Below the pieces are notes generated by a model that was given only the letters and a program-made list of their open reading frames with translations, searched no databases and had not been told where the DNA came from. The translations under genes were made by a program, and so were the position numbers. Shown piece after piece: positions 1-7,046 of a stretch of DNA of 54,411 nt (position 1 is the stretch's first letter; each line of letters opens with the position of its first letter). Source of the DNA: UBA8337 sp963932545 (GTDB taxonomy: Bacteria; Pseudomonadota; Alphaproteobacteria; RS24); assembly GCA_963932545.1 (NCBI GenBank), contig CAWVRH010000016.1, positions 1 to 54,411 on the forward strand. The letters run 5' to 3'.

Positions 1-1613
1 GTCTGCACAATTTTGCGAATCGCGCTCTCGTCCAAATCGAACTCGCCAGCGCGAAGCCCATGCTCTTCGATCACTTGCGGCACCAAATGAGCTTTGGCAA
101 TTTCCACTTTCTCATCTTCGGTATAGCCAGCAATGCGAATAATTTCCATCCGATCCAGCAAAGGCCCTGGAATGTTCAGCGAGTTCGCCGTGGTAACAAA
201 CATCACATTTGAGAGGTCATAATCGACTTCCATGTAGTGGTCGCCAAATGTGCTGTTTTGTTCCGGATCCAAAACCTCCAACAAAGCTGACGATGGATCG
301 CCGCGATAGTCGGCACCCAATTTGTCAACTTCATCCAGAAGAATGAGCGGATTGGTAGTTTTCATTTTCTTCATCGACTGCATCACCTTACCCGGCATAG
401 AGCCGATGTAGGTGCGACGGTGACCGCGAATTTCGCTCTCATCGCGCACGCCGCCCAAAGACATACGAGCAAACTCGCGTCCTGTGGCTTTGGCAATCGA
501 TTTGCCCAGCGACGTCTTACCAACGCCTGGAGGCCCTACAAGGCACAGAATAGGCCCTTTGAGCTTCTTGGAGCGTTGCTGCACCGCTAAGTACTCAAGG
601 ATGCGTTCTTTCACCTTATCGAGCCCATAATGGTCGACGTTCAAGACGGTTTCGGCATGGCCCAAATCTTTTTTGATGCGGCTCTTTTTGCCCCATGGCA
701 CGGCCAGCAGCCAATCGAGATAATTGCGAACCACTGTGGCTTCAGCCGACATTGGGCTCATGTTGCGCAGTTTCTTCAGCTCGGCGTCGGCTTTCTCGCG
801 TGCCTCTTTCGAAAGCTTCGTCTTGGCGATGCTCTCTTCGAGTTCGGCCAGCTCGTCGCCGCCATCTTCGCCCTCGCCGAGTTCTTTTTGAATGGCTTTC
901 ATTTGCTCATTCAAATAATACTCGCGTTGGGTTTTCTCCATCTGACGCTTCACGCGACCGCGGATTTTCTTCTCGACTTGCAAGACCCCAACTTCGCCTT
1001 CCATATGGCCCAAAATAGCCTCAAGGCGTTTGTCGACCGACAGGATTTCTAGCAAGGCCTGTTTCTCGTCTAGCGTGATATTCAAGTGACCGGCAATCGT
1101 ATCGGCCAGTTTCACCGGGTCATCAATTTGACTGACGTTCGACTGAACTTCGGGTGGGATTTTGCGGTTTAGTTTCACATACCCATCGAATTGGCTGACC
1201 GCCGTGCGCATCAAAGCGCGAATTTCTTCGCTGTCTTCGCCATCTTCCATCAGCGGCAAAGCGCTGGCTTGGAAAAAATTATCGTTCGGCAAATACTCGA
1301 GCATTTGCACGCGCGTTTGGCCTTCGACCAAAACTTTGACCGTGCCATCTGGCAATTTAAGCATCTGCAAGACCGTACCAATGGTGCCAATGTCGTGCAT
1401 GTCTTCGGGTTGAGGGTCGTCTTGGTCGCCATCTTTTTGGCTGACCAGCAACATTTCCTTATCGTCGGCCATCACATCTTCCAGCGCGCGAATAGATTTT
1501 TCGCGGCCGACAAAGAGCGGCACAATCATGCCCGGAAACACAACAATGTTGCGCAACGGCAGAACAGGTAGGACTACAGGGATTTCGGTTTGTTTTTCGC
1601 TTAGGTCGCTCAT
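1..1613 (-). CDS. lon: ATP-dependent protease Lon (5' part; C-terminus beyond window)
   Basis: Lon is a cytosolic AAA+ serine protease that degrades misfolded and regulatory proteins. The reading frame starts at ATG 1613 (MSDLSEKQTEIPVVLPVLPL) with a GGAAAG Shine-Dalgarno and stays open to the window edge, giving about 537 residues. The N-terminal substrate-binding domain (VLPLRNIVVFPGM) is followed by a coiled region (REYYLNEQMKAIQKELGE) and the AAA+ module with Walker A GPPGVGKT near residue 360 and Walker B LILLDEVDKL near 425. The Ser-Lys protease domain (roughly the last 270 residues of a normal Lon) lies outside the window. It is downstream of clpX on the same strand, separated by a terminator and by its own heat-shock-like promoter. 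Identification is secure. Confidence 0.97.
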   Translation of the reverse strand, partial: MSDLSEKQTEIPVVLPVLPLRNIVVFPGMIVPLFVGREKSIRALEDVMADDKEMLLVSQKDGDQDDPQPEDMHDIGTIGTVLQMLKLPDGTVKVLVEGQTRVQMLEYLPNDNFFQASALPLMEDGEDSEEIRALMRTAVSQFDGYVKLNRKIPPEVQSNVSQIDDPVKLADTIAGHLNITLDEKQALLEILSVDKRLEAILGHMEGEVGVLQVEKKIRGRVKRQMEKTQREYYLNEQMKAIQKELGEGEDGGDELAELEESIAKTKLSKEAREKADAELKKLRNMSPMSAEATVVRNYLDWLLAVPWGKKSRIKKDLGHAETVLNVDHYGLDKVKERILEYLAVQQRSKKLKGPILCLVGPPGVGKTSLGKSIAKATGREFARMSLGGVRDESEIRGHRRTYIGSMPGKVMQSMKKMKTTNPLILLDEVDKLGADYRGDPSSALLEVLDPEQNSTFGDHYMEVDYDLSNVMFVTTANSLNIPGPLLDRMEIIRIAGYTEDEKVEIAKAHLVPQVIEEHGLRAGEFDLDESAIRKIVQ

Positions 1614-1691
1614 ATGCCTACTTTCCAATTATCTCGTTATGGAATCATTAACCGTCGATTCCGTAACAGAGGTCAAAAATCTTCTCTTAGG

Positions 1692-1721
1692 ATGTGGGGT
1701 TCATCCACATGGTTTTCAATA
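1692..1721 (-). promoter_or_regulatory. RpoH (sigma32)-like promoter of lon
   Basis: On the minus strand a -35 element TTGAAA (1719-1714) and a -10 element CCCCACAT (core 1699-1694) are separated by 14 bases, as in sigma32 promoters (CTTGAAA, 13-15 bases, CCCCATNT). It lies about 80 bp upstream of the lon start. The clpP promoter in this window has the same spacing. The match is seen directly; use by RpoH is inferred from lon being a classic heat-shock gene. Confidence 0.65.
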
Positions 1722-1787
1722 GCGGGGCCTGAAAATCCGTGCGCGACATTTTGGCTCCACCCAAAGCACAGGTTCAAAGCAGAGGTT

Positions 1788-1823
1788 CAAAACAAAAGCC
1801 CGCAGCTAAAAGCTACGGGCTTT
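1788..1823 (-). terminator. Rho-independent terminator after clpX
   Basis: An inverted repeat AAAGCCCGcAGCT / AGCTaCGGGCTTT (1795-1807 and 1811-1823, three-base loop, one mismatch) is followed on the minus strand by a T-rich run (TTTTGTTTT). It sits about 30 bp past the clpX stop and ends the clpP/clpX transcript before lon. The plus-strand side is less T-rich, so the direction fits clpX. Confidence 0.8.
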
Positions 1824-1854
1824 CGAAAATAAATTTTAAAAAAGCCTGCGATTT

Positions 1855-3186
1855 TTACGAAGCCGAGGGCGCGCTCGCGGCTTCTTCACCTTTTTCAGCG
1901 TAAATATAAAGCGGCTTGGCTGAGCCTTCGACGACTTCTTTGCTGATAACCACTTCTTGCACGCCATCCAAACCTGGCAGCTCAAACATCGTATCCAGCA
2001 AAATACCTTCAATCACCGAGCGCAGGCCGCGCGCACCGGTTTTGCGCTGAATGGCCTTGCGAGCCACAGCTACCAAAGCATCATCTTGGAAGTTCAGGTT
2101 GCACTCTTCCATGCTGAACAAGCGCTGATATTGTTTCACCAGAGCATTTTTTGGCTGGCTCAAAATCGTCACCAGCGCGTTTTCGTCCAAATCTTCTAGA
2201 GTGGCAAGCACAGGCAAGCGCCCAACAAATTCTGGAATCAGACCCACTTTAACGAGGTCATCCGGTTCTAGATTTTGCAGCAGCTCGCCCGTATTGCGCT
2301 CTTCTGGCATATCCACTTTGGCGTTAAAGCCAATAGACGTTTCGCTGCCACGCTTCGAGATAATCCGCTCCAGCCCCGCAAAGGCGCCGCCACAGATAAA
2401 CAGGATATTGGTGGTATCGACTTGCAAGAACTCTTGCTGTGGGTGCTTACGGCCCCCTTGAGGCGGCACCGAGGCAACCGTGCCTTCCATGATTTTCAAC
2501 AAAGCCTGCTGCACCCCCTCGCCCGACACATCGCGGGTTATGGATGGATTGTCAGCCTTGCGGCTAATTTTATCGACTTCATCAATGTAGACGATACCGC
2601 GCTCGGCCCGCTCGACGTTATAGTCAGCCGCCTGCAGCAGTTTCAAAATGATATTCTCCACGTCTTCGCCCACGTAACCCGCTTCGGTCAGCGTGGTGGC
2701 ATCGGCCATAGTGAAGGGCACATCAAGGATGCGCGCCAGCGTTTGCGCCAGTAAAGTTTTGCCGCAACCCGTAGGCCCAACCAGCAGAATATTCGACTTA
2801 GACAGCTCGACATCCGAGCCTTTTTGATCGTGGTTCAAGCGCTTATAGTGATTGTGCACAGCCACAGACAGCACGCGCTTGGCGTGGGGTTGTCCGATAA
2901 CGTAATCGTCCAGAACTTCCAAAATCTCGCTTGGGGAAGGCACGCCATCTTGCGTTTTAAGGGTCGAGGATTTGCTCTCTTCACGGATGATATCCATGCA
3001 TAGCTCGACGCATTCATCGCAAATAAAAACGGTTGGCCCTGCGATGAGCTTGCGAACTTCGTGTTGGCTCTTGCCGCAGAACGAACAATACAGAGTGCTT
3101 TTGCTATCGCCGCCGTCTTTGCCGCCTGAACCGCTGGTGCCGGTGGGGCTACCACTTGCGCTGCTTCCGCTACCTACTTTGCTCAT
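1855..3186 (-). CDS. clpX: ATP-dependent Clp protease ATP-binding subunit ClpX
   Basis: ClpX is the AAA+ unfoldase that feeds substrates into the ClpP chamber. The protein has 443 residues, about 20 more than usual, because of a Ser/Gly-rich N-terminal extension (residues 4-30). The zinc-binding domain follows (C34, C37, C56, C59), then Walker A GPTGCGKT (137-144), Walker B YIDEVDKI (about 200-207), the ClpP-docking IGF loop (285-287), and the sensor-2 region GARGLRS. The ATG at 3186 is preceded by AAGGACG, supporting this start. It is downstream of clpP in the same orientation with a 113-bp gap, and a terminator lies after it. Function is certain; whether the Ser/Gly extension is fully translated depends on the start choice. 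Confidence 0.97.
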   Translation of the reverse strand: MSKVGSGSSASGSPTGTSGSGGKDGGDSKSTLYCSFCGKSQHEVRKLIAGPTVFICDECVELCMDIIREESKSSTLKTQDGVPSPSEILEVLDDYVIGQPHAKRVLSVAVHNHYKRLNHDQKGSDVELSKSNILLVGPTGCGKTLLAQTLARILDVPFTMADATTLTEAGYVGEDVENIILKLLQAADYNVERAERGIVYIDEVDKISRKADNPSITRDVSGEGVQQALLKIMEGTVASVPPQGGRKHPQQEFLQVDTTNILFICGGAFAGLERIISKRGSETSIGFNAKVDMPEERNTGELLQNLEPDDLVKVGLIPEFVGRLPVLATLEDLDENALVTILSQPKNALVKQYQRLFSMEECNLNFQDDALVAVARKAIQRKTGARGLRSVIEGILLDTMFELPGLDGVQEVVISKEVVEGSAKPLYIYAEKGEEAASAPSAS

Positions 3187-3267
3187 CTTATCGTCCTTTT
3201 ATCAGGTCTAACTGATTGTTTTCATTATTTTGCACCTAAACTTAGCCAAGGCGCAAGAGGCTAGACA

Positions 3268-3284
3268 TATGAGGAACCCTCATA
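3268..3284. repeat. Short inverted repeat in the clpP-clpX gap
   Basis: TATGAGG (3268-3274) and CCTCATA (3278-3284) can form a 7-bp hairpin with loop AAC. No T-run follows on the minus strand, so it is not a typical terminator; it may be a processing or attenuation element, or have no function. Confidence 0.35.
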
Positions 3285-3299
3285 CGCCTGCCCAAATGG

Positions 3300-3944
3300 T
3301 TAATCGCTACTAGCGGGTTTCTTGCTGCTGTCATCTGCGCGTTTGTAAGACACTTCATCGATGAGGCCGAAGTCTTTGGCTTGTTCGGACGTCATGAAAG
3401 TATCGCGCTCCAACGCATCTTCGATTTTGCGCAAGGTCTGCCCCGTATGCTGAACGTAAATTTTATTGAGGCGCGAACGCATATCCAAAATCTCTTGCGC
3501 ATGGCGCTCAATGTCAGACGCTTGGCCTTGAAAACCGCCCGATGGCTGATGCACCATGACGCGCGCATTCGGCAAAGCAAACCGCAAGCCTTTTTCGCCC
3601 GCGGTCAACAATAGCGAGCCCATAGAGGCCGCTTGGCCGATGCACAAAGTAGCGACCGGCGCGCGGATATATTGCATGGTGTCATAAATCGCCATGCCAG
3701 ATGTCACCACCCCGCCCGGCGAGTTAATGTACATGGAAATTTCTTTTTTCGGGTTTTCCGCTTCGAGAAACAAAAGCTGCGCCGTAATCAGGCTGGCCAT
3801 ATGATCTTCGACACCGCCGGTGACAAAAATCACGCGTTCTTTCAGCAAACGCGAATAAATGTCGTAGGCGCGCTCCCCGCGGCTGGATTGCTCCACCACC
3901 ATCGGGACTAGCGAGTTCGTTAGGTTATCAACCAAATCGTGCAT
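3300..3944 (-). CDS. clpP: ATP-dependent Clp protease proteolytic subunit ClpP
   Basis: ClpP is the tetradecameric serine peptidase that partners with ClpX. The 214-residue length is normal. The catalytic triad is visible: S107 in GQAASMGS, H132 in VMVHQPSGG, and D181 in ERDTFMT. The oxyanion-loop glycines (NSPGG, 74-78) are present. The start ATG 3944 has an AGGAGAG Shine-Dalgarno. It stands between tig and clpX in the order tig-clpP-clpX-lon that is conserved in many proteobacteria, and has a heat-shock-like promoter just upstream. Confidence 0.98.
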   Translation of the reverse strand: MHDLVDNLTNSLVPMVVEQSSRGERAYDIYSRLLKERVIFVTGGVEDHMASLITAQLLFLEAENPKKEISMYINSPGGVVTSGMAIYDTMQYIRAPVATLCIGQAASMGSLLLTAGEKGLRFALPNARVMVHQPSGGFQGQASDIERHAQEILDMRSRLNKIYVQHTGQTLRKIEDALERDTFMTSEQAKDFGLIDEVSYKRADDSSKKPASSD

Positions 3945-3969
3945 TCTTCTCTCCTATAAGCTCCCTATA

Positions 3970-3998
3970 ATGTGGGGTGCTTTGCAGCAATTTCCAAG
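3970..3998 (-). promoter_or_regulatory. RpoH (sigma32)-like promoter of clpP
   Basis: On the minus strand CTTGGAA (-35, core 3997-3992) and CCCCACAT (-10, core 3977-3972) are 14 bases apart, the same spacing and the same -10 sequence as upstream of lon. It lies about 28-55 bp before the clpP start. The match to the sigma32 consensus is seen; use is inferred. Confidence 0.65.
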
Positions 3999-4032
3999 GG
4001 AAATAGCTCAGGAAAGTGAACCGACGGTAAGA

Positions 4033-5517
4033 TTACTTTTTATCTGCGTCTTTCTTGGCCGGCTTTTTGGCCGCTGGCTTCTTGGCAGCGGGCTTTTTGG
4101 CGTCTGGTTTTTTAGCTGGAGCTTTTTTCGCGGCTGGCTTTTTGGCCGCTGCTTTTTTCGCCTTTGGCTTATCTTCGTCGTCCGCACCCGGCTCAACCAT
4201 CAAGTCTTCTAGCGATACTTTTTTGTCGCTAACGGTGGCCATTTCACAAATAAAGTCGACGACTTTTTCTTCAAAAAGCGGCGCGCGAATTTGCGACATA
4301 GCCTCTGGGTTTTGCTGGAAATACTCAAACACTTGCTGCTCTTGCCCAGGGAATTGTTGCACCCGTTGCATGAGGCCTTGGTTCAATTCTTCTTGGCTCA
4401 CGTCGATGGAATTATTACTGCCCACTTCGGCCAATACCAGCCCTGTGCGCACGCGGCGAATGGCGATGTCGCGATATTCAGCGCGCAAATCATCTTCGCT
4501 GTCATCGAGGTCTTCGATTTTCTTCTCTTGGGTTGCCAGCTCTTGTTCGAATTGGCCCCAGATTTGTTGGAACTCCATCTCCACCATGCTCGGAGGCAGA
4601 TCGAAATCATGCGTCTCAGCCAGTTGGTCGAGCAGGTCTTTTTTCAAATGGCCGCGCGACATTTGGCCGTAATCGGCACCAATTTGCTCGCGCATGGCTT
4701 CTTTCAGTTTTTCAAGACTTTCCATGCCCAAGGAGCTTGCAAACTCTTCGGTAATTTCAGCGTCTTTAGATTCGCTGACCTCATGCACAGTGCATTCAAA
4801 CACGGCAGCTTTGCCGGCCAAATCAGCGGAGCCATAATCGGCAGGGAATTCTAAGGCGACGTCTAGTTTGTCGCCGGCTTTCGCGCCAACCAATTGCTCT
4901 TCAAAGCCCGGAATAAACTGGCCTGAGCCCAACTCAAGGTCGAAGCCTTCGCCAGCGCCGCCATCAAAAGCTTCGCCGTCGACACGACCGAGGAAGTCGA
5001 TTTTCACGCGGTCGCCGTTTTGGGCTTTCGCGGTTTTGGCGCGGGCCACAAAATCTTTGCGGCTAGAAGCCAAACGCTCCAGCGCTTCCTCGACGCGAGC
5101 TTCGTCGATTTCGACGGTTGGTTTTTCGAGTTTCAGTTTCGAGAAATCCGTCAGCGTAATCGGCGGGATAACTTCATAGGTAATATCGTAAACCAAATCT
5201 GCTGTGCCTGCGACGATGGCGTCGACTTCGCCGACCAGTTTAATTTCTGGCTGCATGGCGGGGCGCTCTTCGCGGTCTGTGAGCATTTTTTGGCTGCTTG
5301 TGTTGACGGTCTCTTGAATGAGTTCGCCCATCAGTTGCTCGCCGAAAGTTTTGCGCACATGGGCGGCCGGCACTTTACCGGGGCGGAAGCCTTTGATTTG
5401 CACTTGGCCTTTAACGCTTTCGATTTTCTCGTCGAGTTGTTTAGCCAGATCGGTCGCTGCGATGGTGATTTGCACTTCGCGCGCCAGGCCTTCGACGTTA
5501 ATTTCTTTGATATCCAT
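4033..5517 (-). CDS. tig: Trigger factor (ribosome-associated chaperone / PPIase)
   Basis: Trigger factor binds the ribosome exit tunnel and shields nascent chains. The protein has 494 residues against a usual 430-450. The N-terminal ribosome-binding domain includes GFRPGKVPAAHVRK; the FKBP-type PPIase domain lies near residues 160-250 (GDRVKIDFLGRVDGEAFDGG, GSGQFIPGFEEQLVGAKAGD); the C-terminal chaperone arms follow. The last 45 residues or so are a low-complexity Lys/Ala/Pro tail built of AKKPA-type repeats, which is unusual and may bind RNA or the ribosome. AGAGGA precedes ATG 5517. It is the first gene of the tig/clpP/clpX cluster, and lies directly downstream of tRNA-Leu. Confidence 0.96.
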   Translation of the reverse strand: MDIKEINVEGLAREVQITIAATDLAKQLDEKIESVKGQVQIKGFRPGKVPAAHVRKTFGEQLMGELIQETVNTSSQKMLTDREERPAMQPEIKLVGEVDAIVAGTADLVYDITYEVIPPITLTDFSKLKLEKPTVEIDEARVEEALERLASSRKDFVARAKTAKAQNGDRVKIDFLGRVDGEAFDGGAGEGFDLELGSGQFIPGFEEQLVGAKAGDKLDVALEFPADYGSADLAGKAAVFECTVHEVSESKDAEITEEFASSLGMESLEKLKEAMREQIGADYGQMSRGHLKKDLLDQLAETHDFDLPPSMVEMEFQQIWGQFEQELATQEKKIEDLDDSEDDLRAEYRDIAIRRVRTGLVLAEVGSNNSIDVSQEELNQGLMQRVQQFPGQEQQVFEYFQQNPEAMSQIRAPLFEEKVVDFICEMATVSDKKVSLEDLMVEPGADDEDKPKAKKAAAKKPAAKKAPAKKPDAKKPAAKKPAAKKPAKKDADKK

Positions 5518-5547
5518 TTTATCCTCTTTCGGCTGTATTCAGCCTTT

Positions 5548-5576
5548 AAAAAAAGTGTTGGGTGTTATTTACACCC
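5548..5576 (-). terminator. Likely terminator of tRNA-Leu
   Basis: GGGTGT (5560-5565) and ACACCC (5571-5576) form a 6-bp hairpin; on the minus strand a run of seven T (5554-5548) follows five bases later. The position, between the tRNA 3' end and the tig Shine-Dalgarno, suggests it ends or attenuates the tRNA transcript. A second small inverted repeat (GGCTG/CAGCC, 5531-5544) lies next to the tig start. Confidence 0.5.
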
Positions 5577-5585
5577 CTATTTGTA

Positions 5586-5670
5586 TGGTGCGGGCGAAGG
5601 GACTTGAACCCCCACACCTCTCGGTACTAGAACCTAAATCTAGCGCGTCTACCAATTCCGCCACGCCCGC
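5586..5670 (-). tRNA. tRNA-Leu (anticodon UAG)
   Basis: The 85-nt sequence folds as a class II tRNA. The acceptor strands GCGGGCG (5670-5664) and CGCCCGC (5596-5590) pair, followed by discriminator A and an encoded CCA (5588-5586). The anticodon arm is CTAGA-TTTAGGT-TCTAG with anticodon TAG, reading CUN leucine codons. A long variable arm and the T arm GGTTCAAGTCC are present. The CCA is genome-encoded. Confidence 0.96.
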
Positions 5671-5816
5671 AAAAACAACTTTGTGCGCGCTTCATAGCAG
5701 GAGATGCGCCAGATGACTAGCCCCGAAACAAGGCTTTTACACGGGCCAAGGTTAAGGAAGCGTGTGCGCTGGGGCAAATGGCGACAAGACGGGCCCCCTC
5801 TTCTTTTTTCTGCAGC

Positions 5817-6035
5817 TCACATATGCATTAGCAAACGTTTGATGGCGTGGCGTTGATTGTCGGTTAGGCCGCGGTAATATTCGACGATGCGACGCGTTTG
5901 CCAGTCGAGCAGCAGCTCGAAATTGGGCGGCGCGGTGAGCGCTTCTTCGGACACGGCCAAACGCTCGGCGATGAGCGTGAGATGGGCTGGCGGCACGGGG
6001 CGGAAGCCGTATTCTGAGAGCCAGTACTTCTCTTG
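5817..6035 (-). pseudogene. C-terminal remnant of an unrecognised protein
   Basis: About 72 residues of protein-like sequence (from QEKYWLSEYGFRPVPPAHL to KRLLMHM) end at a TGA at 5819-5817. The stretch LLDWQTRRIVEYYRGLTDNQ looks like genuine coding sequence, amphipathic and helical. Upstream of about 6035 the same frame only mirrors the plus-strand beta-barrel remnant, so the original 5' part is missing. An in-frame ATG at 6155 exists but would put antisense residues in front. I do not recognise the family. Confidence 0.45.
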
Positions 6036-6355
6036 GCATGGGCGTAATCTCACCCAAATCTCGGCTGGCTTTAGCGCCGGTATTAAATACAAAAAAGACG
6101 CCCTTATTACCTTTGTAAAACTTGGCGCGGAGCATGGTTTCCTAATGGGCGGCAAAAGCGCTGGTTACAACAATAATGGCGCTATAGGCTCATTCGCGGA
6201 CAGTGCTTCTAGCGACACACAACGCACAATCGCAATTGGCGTCGACTATGAAAGCAAAAAAAGGCATAGTTCTTACAGGTTCGCTCGAGCGTGCCAGCTC
6301 CATCGGCGGGGTTAGTAGCAATTCTGCAAGCATCGGAGTTCATTGGACGTTCTAG
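6034..6355 (+). pseudogene. C-terminal fragment of an outer-membrane beta-barrel (autotransporter type), frameshifted
   Basis: Reading from about 6034 the plus strand gives alternating beta-strand-like sequence (LTQISAGFSAGIKYKKD, ALITFVKLGAEHGFLMGGKS, TQRTIAIGVDYESKK). At the A7 tract 6256-6262 the frame is lost; one base fewer restores GIVLTGSLERASSIGG and then SSNSASIGVHWTF followed by TAG (6353-6355). A final strand ending in phenylalanine is the typical outer-membrane insertion signal of barrel proteins. Only about 105 residues remain, so signal peptide, passenger and most of the barrel are absent. The alternatives are a sequencing error in the homopolymer (the truncation would remain) or a phase-variable tract. 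The family call is inference from strand pattern and terminal motif. Confidence 0.5.
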
Positions 6356-6390
6356 CGGTCGCGAGTTGGGTTAAAATTAAGGGTGAGCAA

Positions 6391-6702
6391 GTGAATTGGA
6401 TATTTAGAGGGGCTATAATAGGCGCAGCCTACTTGTTCCCAAGCTTTCGGTTTGGTTACGGTGTTTTTTTAATTATTCTAATGCAGCTCGTAGCCGCTTT
6501 GTTTCTGTTCGCGGCCTGGATGGACCATGGAACTCAACCCGAATGGGTCGTTCGCAATGAAATCATATTTGCCGTAGTAAGTTCACTCATCGGTTGGTTG
6601 CTGGGTTTGGCACTTATCAGGCAGGCAAAGAAACACGCTAAACTACTCGAGAAAAACTTAAAAGAATATGACCGCGAGAGATCAAACCAGAGACATCTGT
6701 AA
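6391..6702 (+). CDS. Small membrane protein of unknown function
   Basis: I do not recognise this 103-residue protein. The GTG at 6391 is chosen because AAGGGTGAG precedes it; the frame is open further upstream to a TTG at 6343 that overlaps the barrel remnant and has no ribosome site. Hydrophobic segments lie at about 24-43 (GVFLIILMQLVAALFLFAAW) and 57-76 (EIIFAVVSSLIGWLLGLALI), with a weaker one at 5-16, followed by a basic, charged C-terminal helix. The DNA is visibly more AT-rich than the neighbouring housekeeping genes, which together with the decayed surroundings suggests acquired DNA. Confidence 0.5.
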   Translation: MNWIFRGAIIGAAYLFPSFRFGYGVFLIILMQLVAALFLFAAWMDHGTQPEWVVRNEIIFAVVSSLIGWLLGLALIRQAKKHAKLLEKNLKEYDRERSNQRHL

Positions 6703-6743
6703 AAGCCCATCCAACGCCTTCCCTACCCTAAAGGGAGACCCGC

Positions 6744-7043
6744 ATGACCGTTTACATTATCGCTCACTTTAAAATTCACGACCGCGCCGGATAGGACCGC
6801 TATGAAGAAAATTTTATGGAGGTGTTCGAGCCGTTTGGCGGAACCATGTTGAGCATTGATGAAGAGCCTACCGTCTTGCAAGGCGAGTTTGACGCCACCC
6901 GCTCTGTGCTGATGGAATTTCCCTCCAAACAACAATCCATGGCGTGGCTCACCTCGCCAGAGTATCAAGAAATAGCCAAACACCGCCTAGAAGCCAGCGT
7001 CGGCAAAGCCATTTTGGTAAAAAAATTAACCCCGCCCGAATAA
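6744..7043 (+). pseudogene. DUF1330 family protein interrupted by an in-frame amber codon
   Basis: The frame from ATG 6744 (AAGGGAG ribosome site at 6731-6737) reads MTVYIIAHFKIHDRAG, stop, then DRYEENFMEVFEPFGG and on to KAILVKKLTPPE at 7043. This is the whole length (about 99 residues) of a DUF1330 ferredoxin-like-fold protein. Codon 17 is TAG (6792-6794) where the family normally has tyrosine (a TAT or TAC in one base change). The rest of the frame is undamaged, so the change is recent, is a sequencing error, or is tolerated by readthrough or by reinitiation at ATG 6816. Function of DUF1330 proteins is not well defined. Confidence 0.7.
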
Positions 7044-7046
7044 GCC

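Larger units (their letters stand above)
5671..6390. other. Gene-poor, degenerate stretch between tRNA-Leu and a small membrane protein
   Basis: No intact gene is visible here. From 5671 to 5816 I see only spacer. From 5817 to about 6035 there is the 3' end of an unknown minus-strand gene, and from about 6034 to 6355 the 3' end of a plus-strand beta-barrel gene. The two remnants meet tail-outward at a common breakpoint, as expected if a deletion or rearrangement removed both 5' parts. Confidence 0.6.

Noticed and set aside
4055..4672. Plus-strand open frame with repeated GFLA units (205 codons) opposite trigger factor
   Set aside because: It is the antisense reading of the Lys/Ala/Pro repeat tail and PPIase region of tig; tig is certain, and there is no ribosome site or homology-like pattern on the plus strand.
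5020..5607. Plus-strand open frame of 195 codons over the 5' half of tig and the tRNA
   Set aside because: It runs through tRNA-Leu and mirrors tig codons; it is an antisense shadow.
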